DNA of 64,000 nt, taken from the NCBI RefSeq assembly GCF_020379485.1, contig NC_063436.1:27526423-27590422 (forward strand), read 5' to 3'. The notes beneath the pieces are model-generated. The model was not told where the DNA came from, did not search any database, and was given only the letters and a program-made list of their open reading frames with translations. Position numbers and translations under genes: made by a program. The DNA comes from Brassica napus (taxonomy: Eukaryota > Streptophyta > Magnoliopsida > Brassicales > Brassicaceae). Of this stretch, positions 1-12,251 are shown in pieces. Numbering within the stretch: position 1 is the first letter of the stretch; the number at the start of each line of letters is the position of its first letter.

Positions 1-3000
1 ATATTACAACAACACTAATAGTCAGGTAAGTTTGATATGGAACCTTCAAAATTTTCAAATAATGTCCAGATGTTTTGTGTAACTGAAGATGATTGTTGTT
101 GTTGTTTTTGATGTATTTTCGTACAATTCATTCTTGTTCATATCGAATATATTCACGAGTATCAATATCATCGAAAAGAAATTAGTCTTTTAGCAATATT
201 TTATGTTTATCTTTTACTTTCTTGTTCTGATCTAATGTATTTACAAGTATCAATATTATCCGATTTCAACAACTTTTAGCTCGTAATCTACAAAGCAAAA
301 ATGAGGAGACCCATTTTTACTTCGAAATGCACTAATAGGTCATATATGCATTACGAAATCATTTTATGAAATAATATGGTATTTTGTTTGAAGTTTAATA
401 TTAATTAAGTTATTTTTATTTAAATTTTTATATTTAATAGAATATTTTATTAATTAATATTGTTGTAATATGTTTATATATGTGCTAGTTATTTACAAAA
501 GTTTTATGAATTCAAATTAGTTATGACAAATATAAGGACCATATTATAAAATATAAATAGTTTTGAAGTTGAGGTTGAAGTTTTGCTTTTGGAAAAGAAC
601 ACCTTTAAACTTTAAATATAGAATTTTGGAAACTTCAAAATAGAGTTTTTTTTTAGAGATGCTCTTAGAGAGCAAAAAAAATTATATTTGAAATTATATA
701 ATGTATTAGTTCCAAAAAAACGTCAGTTTTCATGAGTAAGGTTCATCCATTCGTATCATCGTATTTACAAAATTTGATAGACATGAGGTTAATTGAAAAA
801 TCATATATACCTGTGTGCCATTCTCTAACTGTAAGCTGAAAATTACAATTCTGATTTACTCCCAGTTGTGACCCACCGACGTGTAAAAACGTCATTTCAA
901 GTTGTCCAGATTTAGCGAAGAAATCATTTATTGTTTTTCACCAATTTTGGTGATGAATGAAACCAAAGTCTTCGTTTGTTGACAAATAGAAAGTCGGTGT
1001 TTTGTCCACGTGAAAAATCCCTTTGCGATGTCATATAGTCATTGATTTTTCTTCTCCGACATTGACCTATTTTGTATTTTCTAATATGTTTCTTCTACTT
1101 TTCCATTACCGGTGCACTTTATCAGTTACCAACCGGCAAACGTTAACAAAACAAATAGGCGACTTCCACTTCTTTCTTTGATATATGAATAGAACGTGAG
1201 AGTTACGAGATAGTCGATACAAAATGTTAAAAGAATAGTAACACATCGCAATCATTAACATCTTTTTGTTGATTAATCATGATGTTCTTAGTTTGAATTT
1301 TTTGTGTACCAAACGCTGCATACCACTGAGGGCACGATAGAGATTTGCAACCATAATACCGTAATGAACACGTTTTCATTTGTGGTGTTAATTAAGAAAA
1401 ACTAAGCTTTATAATAATTTTCTCAAAAACAAAAACTAAGCTTTGTAAATCAAACCTTTTTATGTGGCCAATGATAAATGAAGATTGGATCTTTTCAATG
1501 GAGAAGAGAAACACCTAGTCAACTCTTGTAACTACTCAACAAAGTCTTTGTTGCTTCAGCTCTCTCTCTAATTAACACGTCTTCATGTATGCTGTCTCCT
1601 TTGAAAAAGTTTTGATCTAATATGTATCACAATTAACCAAAAAGTTGCTTAGTCAACCTGCATGTTTGCGAATTTCTTTGTTCTTTTCTAAGTGGATATG
1701 TCATGGCGTCCGTGGAATTATCACCTATTCTCCACAAAAAAAAGGCATTTGGTGTTGTGTTTTTAATTTGTGAGTTAGACTTGTATTATATGATTTCAAT
1801 CAAAATAGTAACATTGTCATAGACTCATATGTTGTATACAAGTGCGTATATTTGCATATCTATATAGCATGCATGAGTTCAAACATAATAATGATAATGA
1901 TATGTACATCTGCAAACTAACATGTGGATAGGCGCTTGTGAGATATTATTATTTCTTACACTAGTGCAACGTTTCATACTCATTCATATCCTTACCTTGT
2001 AAATATTTTTTTATTTTTGTATCGTTCGGACATAATTATTTGTCCCTTTTGCTTTTTCCCATCTTTTCTTTGGCATTTGTTATGATTTTAGTTGTTAAAA
2101 ATGCACGTGAAAAATAAGAAATTTAATTTAATATTATAAGAAATGAATCATTTGTAAAAAAATATGTAAATGTAAATCTTTTTAAATTAAGCTGCCACCA
2201 ATATTTGATTATGAGGATTGAGGAAAATAACTGAAAATGTTTAAATCATAGATTCATTGAAGTAGCTTTTAAGAAGAAAGAAAATAATATATATGTATAT
2301 CAGTTAGCAATTAATTTCTTAACGGGCTAGTATATTTTCTTTTTTAAAATTATACCTTGTATTATGTGGTCTTGTAAACATGGAAAGTATCCAATTTATT
2401 ATTTTTAGTAGTCAAAATTTGCAAATATAAATAGGATCTGAGTTACACTTTTAAATGTTCAAACAAATTTTAATCATCATACAAAACCGAAATTTGTAAG
2501 ATCCGGGAAAATATTTGGTATTTAATATCTACAATTGGAAACCATTCTTCCCATTCCACTAATGAATATTTATAAAGAATAAAATAAGAAACCAGAAAGT
2601 GGTGGATTGTTCAAAATCTAATTGATTAAATCAGTCAAGTCAACGATGAGAATTATATTTAGTAAACAAATATTTTAGTCGAAATTCATTTTGAAAAGGA
2701 TGGTTTCCAATAAGTTGATACATATTGATTTGTTTCCATTATGACCAGCCTGAGCGAACACAAAAACACTTTATAACGTAGAAAAAGGACGAAAAAAAAC
2801 GCCAACACTGTCGACTGAGACTGACCCAAAAGCCAATTGCTTCACGGGTCATGACCATGATTTGTGAGGAGACATCGCCAAAGAAATTTTTAATTTTGCT
2901 TTTATTTTATAGTTAATGAACAAATCACAAAATTCAGACAGCTCAAATTATACTAACAAAAAAAAAACAATCAAACTAATTAATTAGCTACTCATTTGTA

Positions 3001-3152
3001 ATATTTCTCCCAAAACTGTTTTACAAACTGACAATACAATATTACAAAACTTCTCAACATTATAAAGAAAAAAAACAGAAAAATTAATCAAAACTGTGAC
3101 TTACACCAGCAATATTCGCAACCAATGTTTTTTTTTCTCCTTGGTACAAATA
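1..3152. other. AT-rich intergenic region, no gene seen
   Basis: No reading frame of convincing length or composition and no splice-joined coding pattern is visible on either strand. The DNA is strongly AT-rich with homopolymer runs. The last few hundred bases lie downstream of the minus-strand CRF4-like gene and would hold its 3' UTR and polyadenylation signals. I saw no clear transposon termini here. Confidence 0.6.
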
Positions 3153-4133
3153 TCACACAACTAAAAGTTCCGATATCAAAGAATCATCAAGATCATTGAA
3201 TATGGAACCAATCTCTTTCATTTTAGAAGAGTAGCTCTCTCCACCTATGTTGCTGTTATCGAATAGCATAAGATCGTCGAAGAAATTACTCTCCGATGAT
3301 TGAATAGGAGACATGGACTGATCAAATATGGAAATGTCCTCCAATGTTTCGGTGAAATAGTTGTCCGGAAATGTAATGTCCAATGGAAATGAATTATAAA
3401 CTTCGTCTAGGTGACAGCTTATTGGTTCCGGTTCAATAAACTCTTGCTTAACCGGTTTGACCGGTTCATCAACCGGCTCGGGTATATGGTAGTTCAGAAC
3501 TGATGTTGGAGAAGATAGATGATGATGAGAGTCTTCCACTGATTCTGATGTTGAATAAACAGATACGTTGCTCTCCCGGTCCGGTTCTGGTTCCGGTTTT
3601 GGTGGTACGGTGAAGTTGGTAAGAGCATCAGGGCCACGAAGCCTGATTGCTGCGTTGTCGTAGACGACAGCAGCTTCCTCCGCCGTTGAGAAAGTACCAA
3701 GCCAGATCCTCCGGCGTTGCACTGGATCACGAATCTCCGCCGCGTATTTTCCCCACGGTCGACGTCTCACGCCGCGGAACTTCTTCTGGTTTTGGTCGGC
3801 GCCGGAAACAGAGACCATTTGGGGAGGAGAGTCAACGGCGGCCAGAGCCGAGACTTCGCCGGAGGAGGAGGAGCTCGGTTCAACTCTGATCTCGTTAATC
3901 AATCTTTTGACACGTCTCCTAGGGAACATAAACTCCTCCTCATCGTCGCTTGATGAATCAGTGGCGTCACCATCCATCACGCACACCCGAACCAACCTGG
4001 CCGAGTCACGACCAGTACTGTTCTTCCTCTTGTTCTCCTCCACTGGCAACTTTTTAGTGTACTTCTTGATCACTTTCTTGTGCTCTGTGTACTTGACTGG
4101 TCTGAAGTCCATATATTCATCCATCATCATCAC
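3153..4133 (-). CDS. CRF4: Cytokinin response factor, AP2/ERF transcription factor (CRF4-like)
   Basis: Intronless gene for 326 residues, close to the length I recall for Arabidopsis CRF4 (about 335). The N-terminus carries the CRF-specific region (residues 10-27, [18 protein letters not shown]), followed by an acidic serine stretch (59-67) and a basic motif [16 protein letters not shown] (71-86). One AP2/ERF DNA-binding domain spans about 118-175, with the [10 protein letters not shown] start and the WLGTF core. A possible MAP-kinase motif SSPTSVLNY follows, and the acidic C-terminus ends in [13 protein letters not shown], resembling CRF4. The family acts in the nucleus downstream of cytokinin and cold or nitrogen signals. 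Four consecutive ATG codons open the frame, and I take the first. The AP2 domain reads KYAAEIRD where I remember CRFs having KWAAEIRD. The CRF3/CRF4 assignment rests on resemblance and on the SLAH2 neighbour. Confidence 0.93.
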   Translation of the reverse strand: MMMMDEYMDFRPVKYTEHKKVIKKYTKKLPVEENKRKNSTGRDSARLVRVCVMDGDATDSSSDDEEEFMFPRRRVKRLINEIRVEPSSSSSGEVSALAAVDSPPQMVSVSGADQNQKKFRGVRRRPWGKYAAEIRDPVQRRRIWLGTFSTAEEAAVVYDNAAIRLRGPDALTNFTVPPKPEPEPDRESNVSVYSTSESVEDSHHHLSSPTSVLNYHIPEPVDEPVKPVKQEFIEPEPISCHLDEVYNSFPLDITFPDNYFTETLEDISIFDQSMSPIQSSESNFFDDLMLFDNSNIGGESYSSKMKEIGSIFNDLDDSLISELLVV

Positions 4134-4241
4134 TCGGCTCTCACCTAACTTATATTTTCTTGCTTTTCAAGATTCTGTTTGGAGGAAAAACTGAGATTCT
4201 GATTTTGATTTTGTGAAAAGTTTGAAGGATTCTAGTTAATT

Positions 4242-4274
<33 letters not shown>

Positions 4275-4279
4275 GAGAA
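4242..4279. repeat. (GA)n microsatellite in the CRF4 5' leader
   Basis: An almost pure GA dinucleotide run with one GGG interruption. On the sense (minus) strand it is a CT-rich tract between the likely TATA box and the start codon, a common form of plant 5' UTR. Confidence 0.85.
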
Positions 4280-4338
4280 TGCAGAAAAAGTAGGCAAGTT
4301 TAAAGTGAAAGATTCAGAATTCACTCTCTTTTAGTCCT

Positions 4339-4346
4339 CTTTTATA
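4339..4346 (-). promoter_or_regulatory. Probable TATA box of the CRF4-like gene
   Basis: The minus strand reads TATAAAAG about 205 bases upstream of the start codon and just upstream of the CT-rich leader. Spacing fits a transcription start near 4310. This is inferred from motif and position only. Confidence 0.5.
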
Positions 4347-4399
4347 GGATCTTTAGCCATAATATATGTAAAAAAAAATATTTTTAAAATATATTTGTT

Positions 4400-7300
4400 T
4401 CTGTTCGTATAGATTTTACTTCCTCTATTATCAAAATTATTTTAAGGAAAATGGTAACAAATTATTTATTAAGATCTTCTCATTAATTTACAGTGAGGAC
4501 TGACGTTGCAGACAACCTGGGACTTGGTGCCATTTATTTATTTTCAAGTTTTTTTTTAAGAAAGGTTTTACCATTTATTTTTCCACACTAGCTCCCGCCA
4601 ATAGCTTAATCTTCGTATTTTCGTTTTTCAATCCACTGGAACCTCTACATTATTGCAATATTTTTCAATTATTGAATTTCGTAACAGCTAAATGCAATTA
4701 TATATAGTCAGTCCATGCACTAAAAACGTGATTTTAGGAGTTATTCCACATGTTATTATGGTCCTTGTAGTTTAGTATCAGTTTGGTAGAGCGTCCTGAG
4801 GGTGCGTGAGAGAAACTAAGGACGATTACGTTATGAAAGATCCAAAGTGGGAAGAGAGACGACATGAGGAATCTTTGGATTGACAAAGACAAACCCCGAG
4901 GTTTAGTGCAGTGTTCTTGGCCACTGTCCTCCATGGAGCCAAGTACTACTGACCAATCCACATATATTTTTTTTTTTGGGCAAACTGGATACTTTTAAAT
5001 AAATAAAAACTCAGGAACAGACAGTGTTTATGGCCTCAGGCCCATGATGAAATTAGCAAGACAAGATATATTTTTATCCTTCTATTTAGATACATATATG
5101 CAATATATAAACCTCATCTTATTGTAATTGGTTATTATATAGTAATTTGTACAAAGTAATTGGTTATGCGTATGTAATACTAGTGTGCGTGATTGAAATT
5201 TACACGTACTAGCTATTCATTCAAAAAAATTTTAGACGTACTAGCTAGTAAAGAATTACTCAAATCTAATAAAAATATATGCATAATATATGAACATGTC
5301 CAATTTACAGGTCATAACAAAGAATCCAAATGAAAGAGGCTTGGTTAAACTAAAACCAAGGACAAATATCCATTCTAAAAAGAAGGGCAACCCTTCAAAG
5401 TAGCAAAACGTTGAAAGCTTTATCACCATTAGAAATATATCATATACTATTTCTTTGATGTACGTTGGTCATGGTGTATAGCTTTAAACTAAAGAGGTTA
5501 TAAGCTCGAATTTTGATGGACAAGTAAAGACTAGAGAAGGCAACCGCTTGAGCAATTATTTCTCATAAACAAGTTTAAGATAACATTAAAAATTACCATA
5601 ACGTGTGAGTTTCGAGTTTCCCCAAGTTAATGTATGTCTTGTAGCAGAAGCTACATGGTCGCAACTCGTGAGTACTACTTAAGTCATTCTCGTGGACAGT
5701 CTTAGTTCACAAGCAAGAAATGTTGGTCTTATTTGTGAAAGTGTATTTATAGTTTAAATATCTATCGTATTAGAGATCGAGATTTTTTCCAAATTGTGGA
5801 CAATAAAATTGTTACAGCGAATCAAAAGTATTTTTTCCGGCTATTCCTATAAGTAATTTTATTTGACAAACGTATTCCTAAGAATCTGAGTCAAAATTTT
5901 GAATATGTTTTGAGTGGTACTACATAGTGATAACGCTAATACTTCTATCTCTTTAGCAAAGATAGATTTCACAAAAATAAATATTTTGTCTTTTCTATGA
6001 AAAAGAATTAAATTTTAAAAAGATTAATTGATTTTATTAAATTATTATTGGTTAAAAAATATTAAAAACTAAAAATTGCTGAAAACAATAGATTTATTAT
6101 AGTAACTTAATGTGTTTTTTAATATACGTGAAAACTATATAAAGTCTATTTGTGAAACGGAGGGAGAGTATGTTTGTTTTAGCTGGAAAACCCACAAGCA
6201 GGGACAATCAATGGCGAAAATGGCCTTCTTTTGTGCCATAATTAAAACATGCAACAAAGCCAATGAAAACAACTTGTTCAAATTATTTTGATGTAGAAAC
6301 TTTTAATATTTTTGATTTGAGTCGATTTTGTTAAACGACGTTGAAAACGGATGAATTTGAAAACATGTTATCCCTTAAACCAAGCTGTCAAATGAAGCCA
6401 ACTGAAGGCCATTAATGAACCGCATTAACATTGTACTAACATTAATGAATATAATTAATGCCATTACTGAGTAGATGCCAACAATATCGCGATTCCCTGA
6501 TTCATTAAAGACAAAACTGGAGACTGATGATCGAAGATTGCCTCTACACTCAGTCTATAAGCAAGTTCTATCTTCATTCTCAACATTTTTTTTTATAAAT
6601 CTAATTGAATAATGAATGGAACCTGGCATTCACCATGCTCTCTTGTGCACGAACTCTCCATCCCGTAAATAAAAATATTATTTTGCTAAGTTATGGAGAC
6701 TTTGAAGATAGATTTGTAGTTAGTCGAATCACTGACACGTGTAGTTGTAATTGTTATATACTACTTTGCATACGTCTTCAGGCTTTTGCATGTTCGGATA
6801 TTAAACAATGGTTAAAGCCCTCGGTCGTTAGCTAGATTTGAAGAAAAAGTTTTGGTGATTCTTAGAAAATACTATAGAATGGTCCATGCTCGAAGTGGTC
6901 GTGTAGTGGTTACTTGTGTTGCACCCGGAGTTATTAGTCTGCCGTTTTTTCTTGGAAACTGATATTTTGATTTCTGTAATATTCCGTGTTTGTAGCATGA
7001 AGCGCATTGCGGTTAGTGGGTTAATATAATTTGATGTCTTAGTGGAATTAGATGTGAATAATTCTTAAATTTATGGGATATTTTAAGATGATCATATGCA
7101 AAAGCTTCAAAATTTGGGTTTTCGAAATCAACAATGCATGTGCTTCGGCCGTAACTTGAAGCACTATACTATACATGCACTACCGTGTTCAATGTCCGAA
7201 AAGAAAAAACTACCATGTCCTTTTTTCATATGAGAAATGTATGGATCCCAACATTTATTTTTTACTTGACTTAAATACTTAATCAAATATAGTTTACCTC

Positions 7301-7950
7301 TGCAAGTAATCAACTAATTATTAATTATTATTTATATATATTTGGTTTAAACTGTTTTACATCATTCTTGTTTCATGATGTGTATATTTTACAATTCATT
7401 TATTATTGTAATTTCATTATATTTTGACGATTGTTTGCTAATGTTTTTTGTTTTTCTCATATTTTTATCAAATAACTTTTTGGTTAATATTGTATCTTTT
7501 ACCTTTGTTATATTAATTTCTCAGTTATAACTTTACATCTACATTGTATTTATATATTTAAGTGAACATATATAAATAATCAAAATGTTTACAATCACTT
7601 AAAATGTATATAAAAATTTGGATATATTTTTATTGGTATTTAACTATATTTTTAAAAAACTATATTTTCATAAACATTTTAAAATCTTGAAGAAGAGCTG
7701 GAATCATTTCATCAATAAAATCAATTAATGCACCCGTTGCCTCAGCTTTGACACCATTGAAAGCCATTTTCAGATATACAAATAAAAGGGGAAATAAATT
7801 AAAAATTACGATTAAGATTTAAGAATACTTTGATTCTAGAAAAAATCATATACACTATTAAATAACGTTTGGAGTTTTATAAAGACATTTGTATTGTAAT
7901 CTATATTATATTTTTATTCATACTTATCTGATAAAAATTTCTCAATAATT
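4400..7950. other. Intergenic region, no supported gene
   Basis: AT-rich DNA containing only short open frames (for example 4734-4961 minus and 6605-6835 plus) without recognisable domains. UBC9, which I recall beside CRF4 in Arabidopsis, is not visible. A mariner-like relic lies at 5942-6168. Confidence 0.55.
5942..6168. mobile_element. Stowaway/mariner-like MITE relic
   Basis: The right end is AAACGGAGGGAGAG followed by TA, which matches the CTCCCTCCGTTT-type termini common in plant Tc1/mariner MITEs. The left end after TA (5940-5941) starts CTTCTATCTCTTT and shares only part of the inverted repeat. The AT-rich core and TA flanks fit the class, but the left terminus is degraded, so the class is tentative. 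Confidence 0.4.
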
Positions 7951-8664
7951 ACTTAGAATATTCAATATTTTTTCAGTAATGTTTGTGTTGAGGTGTTTCA
8001 AATATTAAACATACAATGACAGCTTGAATTTTTTCGTTGTAATTTTTTAAATTCATGATCTAAAATTTCACCAGAAGACATTGTAATCAAACTATTCCAA
8101 CTGCATCAGTATTTCAAACATGAAACATCAACCGGTTTCTGTTTTTCCAATAATGTCTGTGTTGAGGTGTCCTCTTGTAGCTTGCTATGTATCTTTAAAG
8201 CATGTCGGTTGGACTTTGGTTTAGTGCTTATTAGACTCTTTTAAGGCTAAACCAATAAGGCCGATGCCAATATTTTCTTATCATTTGTATTTTATTATTA
8301 CTTTATATATATTGTTATACTTTTCGTTTTGTTAAACTAAATTGTATGTGAAAAGATTTCATAATTTATCTGGATAAGTAAAAGGTAACGTGAAATTAAA
8401 AAGATATATAGCAACGTTTTTTTATAATCGTAATTTTAATATATTACTTGGTAAATATTACAAGATATACAATAAGCAATCTCCTTAGTGTGGCCTATGA
8501 TAAACAGTTTCGAAAAAGACTGATCTTGAAAAAAAGATGAACGGAATTTTAGATCATGAATTTAAGAAATCACAAAGAAAAAATTCAAGCTGTTATTGTA
8601 TGGTTAATATTTGAAACACCTCAACACATATACATTATTGAAAAAATATTGAAAACTCTAAGTA
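7951..8664. mobile_element. Fold-back element with inverted-repeat arms of about 120 bp
   Basis: Positions 7951-8070 are repeated in inverted orientation at 8541-8664 with scattered mismatches. Both arms contain the core TTGAGGTGTTTCAAATATTAA and, at the inner end, TTCATGATCTAAAATT. The spacer is about 470 bp and holds another copy of the GTGTTGAGGTG segment near 8160. No coding capacity is seen. It looks like a fold-back MULE or MITE. I could not identify a target-site duplication. Confidence 0.6.
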
Positions 8665-8934
8665 AGAATAAATAGTAATATATATATATCAAAGACGAGT
8701 TTATGATCTTCATGTACATTTATGTATTTATTCGTGTGACATGGTATATTTTCAAGTTTTTTTGTATTCAAAATATATAGGTTTAATATCCGTGTAATAC
8801 CCCTCGCCTCCTTTTTCAAAAAGGCGTGATACTTACTATAAAATATCGAATTAAACCGAATAATATCGAATATTAAGAATTATTAAAATCTTAAAAATTC
8901 AAAAGACAATAAATGCAAAATAAAAACACTTTTA

Positions 8935-9366
8935 AACGTGATCAAAAGCTTCTTCTCTTGTGAACTCTATCTCAAATCTACATCAAGGAATACATATTAA
9001 ACCAAAGAGAAGCAAAAATAAAGATGAAATAAGCATGATTCGAAACCAAAGGCACAAAATTCTCAAATACTATAGTTCCTCTAAGACCGAACAAAGATGA
9101 CTTTCGATCTACAATAAGTTAAAATACACATCATGATTCAAAGTTTTCCACTCGAAAATGTACAAGACAATCTTTAAACTGATCCATATTCATAGATCTG
9201 GTAAAGATTATCTACAAAACAATAGCAAAATGGTGAAATAGCAATATATACCTTGACATGTTTTGTGTTTGTGTGGTTGGAATGTTTCAGACAATAGCTC
9301 AAACGGTTTTATACGTGCTTGAAACCTAAAGCAAAACCCTAACCGAGATAATGGGCCCATTTCATT
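8935..9366 (-). pseudogene. Duplicated 5' fragment of the HSF-like gene
   Basis: This stretch closely matches 17570-18020 plus 18803-18855 on the same strand. It covers the first codons of the HSF-like gene, its upstream leader and the segment ending GGGCCCAT. The start codon equivalent has become ATA and coding sequence stops after about nine codons, so it cannot encode the domain. It indicates an ancient tandem duplication of the gene's 5' end. This copy lacks the 18031-18797 insertion and therefore serves as an empty-site reference for it. Confidence 0.65.
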
Positions 9367-9380
9367 AGTTTTAATAGATA

Positions 9381-10200
9381 CTAGATTCTGACCCGCACGC
9401 CTATGCAGGTATTTGTTTTTAATTTCTATATCATTCATATTTTTTCTTATATGCATGATTGTATATATTTTTACGACTAACCAATACAGACCTATTTGCA
9501 TCAATTTTATTAATTGTTTTAAACTGTCAAATTGTTTTACTCGGTTATGTATACAAATATATAGATATGTATATATACATATATCATGATGAGTTAGCAA
9601 TGAAACATAGATATATAACACTAAAGGTGAATTAACTAAAACAAACAATTTGTTTGTTTATATACTATTGTTTTATAATATTTCATTATTTATTAATAGC
9701 AATTTTTTTAGTTCTTAATAAGATAGAGAATAGGTATTGTGATTTTTTATTATAAAATTTTACACATTTATTACGAAAAACTGTTTTGGTTAGTTGCGAT
9801 TATATTTTAGATTTGTAACATTAAAAAGACTTAAGTTGGGTTGTGGTACAATAGAAGGAATATTCCTATAACCGATAATTACATATACAATTTGTTCATT
9901 AGATATTTGGAATATATTAGTTTTAAAGGAAATTGGAATTAATAAAAAAATTGACGTCGCATTAGGAAATTTAATAGCTGAAAAATAGGAGATGTTAAGT
10001 AAATATTGATATCGTAATATTAGTTTGGAGCTGTTATGGAATATCATTGGTTTTAGTAATATGGTTAAGTCTATCAATTTAGTTAAGATGGTTTAATAAT
10101 TTTTTAAACAATGATATTTAAATCCAGTGGCATAGGATGGTAATATTTTAGGAAAAATAAGAGTTATTTCATTTTTGTACTTCTGTTTTAATAGTTTAGA
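9381..10200 (-). mobile_element. Non-autonomous Helitron (minus orientation)
   Basis: On the minus strand the element begins TCTAAACTATTAAAACAGAA (from 10200 down), a typical Brassicaceae Helitron 5' end. It finishes with a GC-rich hairpin (ACCTGC...GCGGGT) about 7 bases before terminal CTAG at 9381-9384. It sits between A and T, as expected for Helitrons, which make no target duplication. About 820 bp long, with no Rep/helicase coding. The 146- and 95-codon open frames inside it have low-complexity composition and are not considered genes. Confidence 0.72.
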
Positions 10201-10288
10201 TTATTTATTGGCTTTAGAATTTGTCAACCGTGCACAAAAACAAGATATTCAAGAAACAAGATTTGCCTATCAATGATGAACATGGTAA

Positions 10289-11320
10289 TCCCCTATATAT
10301 TATTTGAGAAACATTACATTTTCTTTTTGTAGCCACGTGTCATCACTAGTATGATTTTTAGAATCCTTAGAAATATGATGGTCTATTTAATTATATAATA
10401 AGTTTTTTATTAAACTAACAATAAATTTATTATTAATGTACTTTATTATTTCCTTAAATAAAATTTACGGAATTGCCTAATGTGGCTAAAGTATATATAT
10501 GACAATTAATGATTTTGAATAATAAAGATTTGATAAAAAGTTAGTGTATCTTCTATCATATTTGTTTAATTTAAAACTATTAAATAAATTAAACATCCAC
10601 AATAACCATATAATAAAAATTTTGATTTTTTTGTATGTGTTATATTTTGAATTTTTAAAAACGACTATAAATTACTAAAACTGTTAAAAGCCTCACATTC
10701 AAATTTTGTGATCCATGGTTTAAAATTTTTGTTATAATAAAATACAAATGATTACAAAATTATATAAGTAAAAAGTCTAATTTAATTAATTATTAAGATT
10801 AATATATATATATATATATATATATATCATTTTAAATTAAACTCTAAACCATATAAAATACATAAATATTTTAGTTTCAAAATTTACTTTGAACAATTTT
10901 TTTGATAAAAGTTTTAAACAAACATTGACAACTTATTTAAAAAAATATAAATTACTAAAACTATCCCACAATGAAAATTTTGTTATCAGTAATTTAAAAT
11001 TTGTTCTATAAAAGATACAAATGATAAAAAAAACAATATGAGTATCAATCATCATTTAATAGACATTTATATTAAAAATATACTAAAATATACTATGTAT
11101 GTTAGTATCATCTAAATTTAATTACATATCCTATCAAATATAAAAAAATATTTTTTGGTGTAATAAAATTCATTTATATGTTCACACCAATTTAATTATA
11201 TATTTAATATAATTATTCAATATATATTTATTATTTCATAATATGTAAAAATATTTAATACATAAAATAATTCTTATATATATAATGTTCATTCTGCGTA
11301 AGGCGCAGATCTTAACCTAG
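10289..11320 (+). mobile_element. Non-autonomous Helitron (plus orientation)
   Basis: Begins TCCCCTATATATTATTTGAG after an A and ends with the hairpin CTGCG-TAAGG-CGCAG about 8 bases before CTAG (11317-11320), followed by T. Near the 5' end it carries GCCACGTGTCATCACTAG, which I associate with Brassicaceae Helitrons. The interior contains two imperfect direct repeats (about 10590-10800 and 10880-11060) and an (AT)n run. About 1.03 kb, non-coding. Confidence 0.68.
10800..10827. repeat. (AT)n microsatellite
   Basis: An essentially pure AT dinucleotide run inside the Helitron at 10289-11320. Confidence 0.85.
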
Positions 11321-11830
11321 TACGGATTACATGAGAAGGATTTCTTTCAAAGAGTTTATGCACGTCAAGAACAAATAAAAACACTACTGATATTTTAAAA
11401 GATTTCCCAGCGACCGTGACAACAACAATGAATGACAGACGACTTTGGAGAGGCCATGTATGGGGGCAACATCGCCTCTCCAAAGTTTTAAGTTTGCTGG
11501 ACAACGTCGCCTCTTCTCCATGGCAGGATTTGGTCTGAAAGCGTCCATACGCTCCCTAAATTTCTTACTATATGCAATCATCGCTGGCTTATGCTTTTCG
11601 CTTATCTTACCTGCCACAAAAATTTTCACTTGCAAATTCCATTTGTGATCCACACACTGTTTTTGTAAAACCATACCAAAAAAATACAGTAAACATCAAT
11701 CAAAGTAGATTCATATTTTTGTATGGAAAATAATCATACAAACAAACTTACAAATTCTTCAAGTAAATTGTAGGGGAAACAATAACAGGCACATCTTTGA
11801 GGATCCAGCACTATGAAACTCTTGCCATTG

Positions 11831-12201
11831 TGATGCAGCATCATGATTGCTTCACCAACAAGCAACGTTTGTTTCTCAACGGCTTTATGTGATTTCCTTT
11901 TATTAGATAAGTTATAATGTCTTTTCTTATTTATAAGTTTTCCTATTTAGTCAAGGGTTTGGAGGTTTATAAACCGACCCTAATAGCCTATATAAGGCAT
12001 TCTAATTGTGCTTTTGATAATTAGTTTTTGAAAGATAATAAACTAGAGTTTCTCTAAAGCCTTGCATTGATTCGATTCTGTCGTCAATACGAGAGCCTTG
12101 TATCGAATTTGATTAAGTTCTTCGATTCAAGAAGTCAGGTCTCTAAAGATTTAACCTAAATCTTTAGATTTGAGCTGAGTTACCGTTGATACGCTGCGCC
12201 A
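11831..12201 (+). repeat. 5' LTR of gypsy element A
   Basis: 371 bp, TGATGCAGCATC...GCTGCGCCA. A TATATAAGG sequence near 11990 is a candidate TATA box for the element transcript. It matches the 3' LTR base for base as far as I could compare. Confidence 0.93.
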
Positions 12202-12204
12202 GGT

Positions 12205-12216
12205 TGGTATCAGAGC
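12205..12216 (+). promoter_or_regulatory. Primer-binding site of gypsy element A
   Basis: TGGTATCAGAGC, complementary to the 3' end of plant initiator tRNA-Met, 3 bases downstream of the LTR. Confidence 0.9.
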
Positions 12217-12251
12217 TTTGCTACGCTCCTCGAAATTTTTTTTCGATCATC

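Noticed and set aside
4734..4961. 75-codon minus-strand frame opposite no gene
   Set aside because: No domain, no splice partner, and composition unlike the neighbouring real genes.
6605..6835. 76-codon plus-strand frame in intergenic DNA
   Set aside because: No recognisable motif, and the surrounding DNA is non-coding in character.
9208..9648. 146-codon minus-strand frame
   Set aside because: It spans the boundary between the HSF-like 5' duplicate and a Helitron and consists of low-complexity Ile/Tyr-rich sequence.
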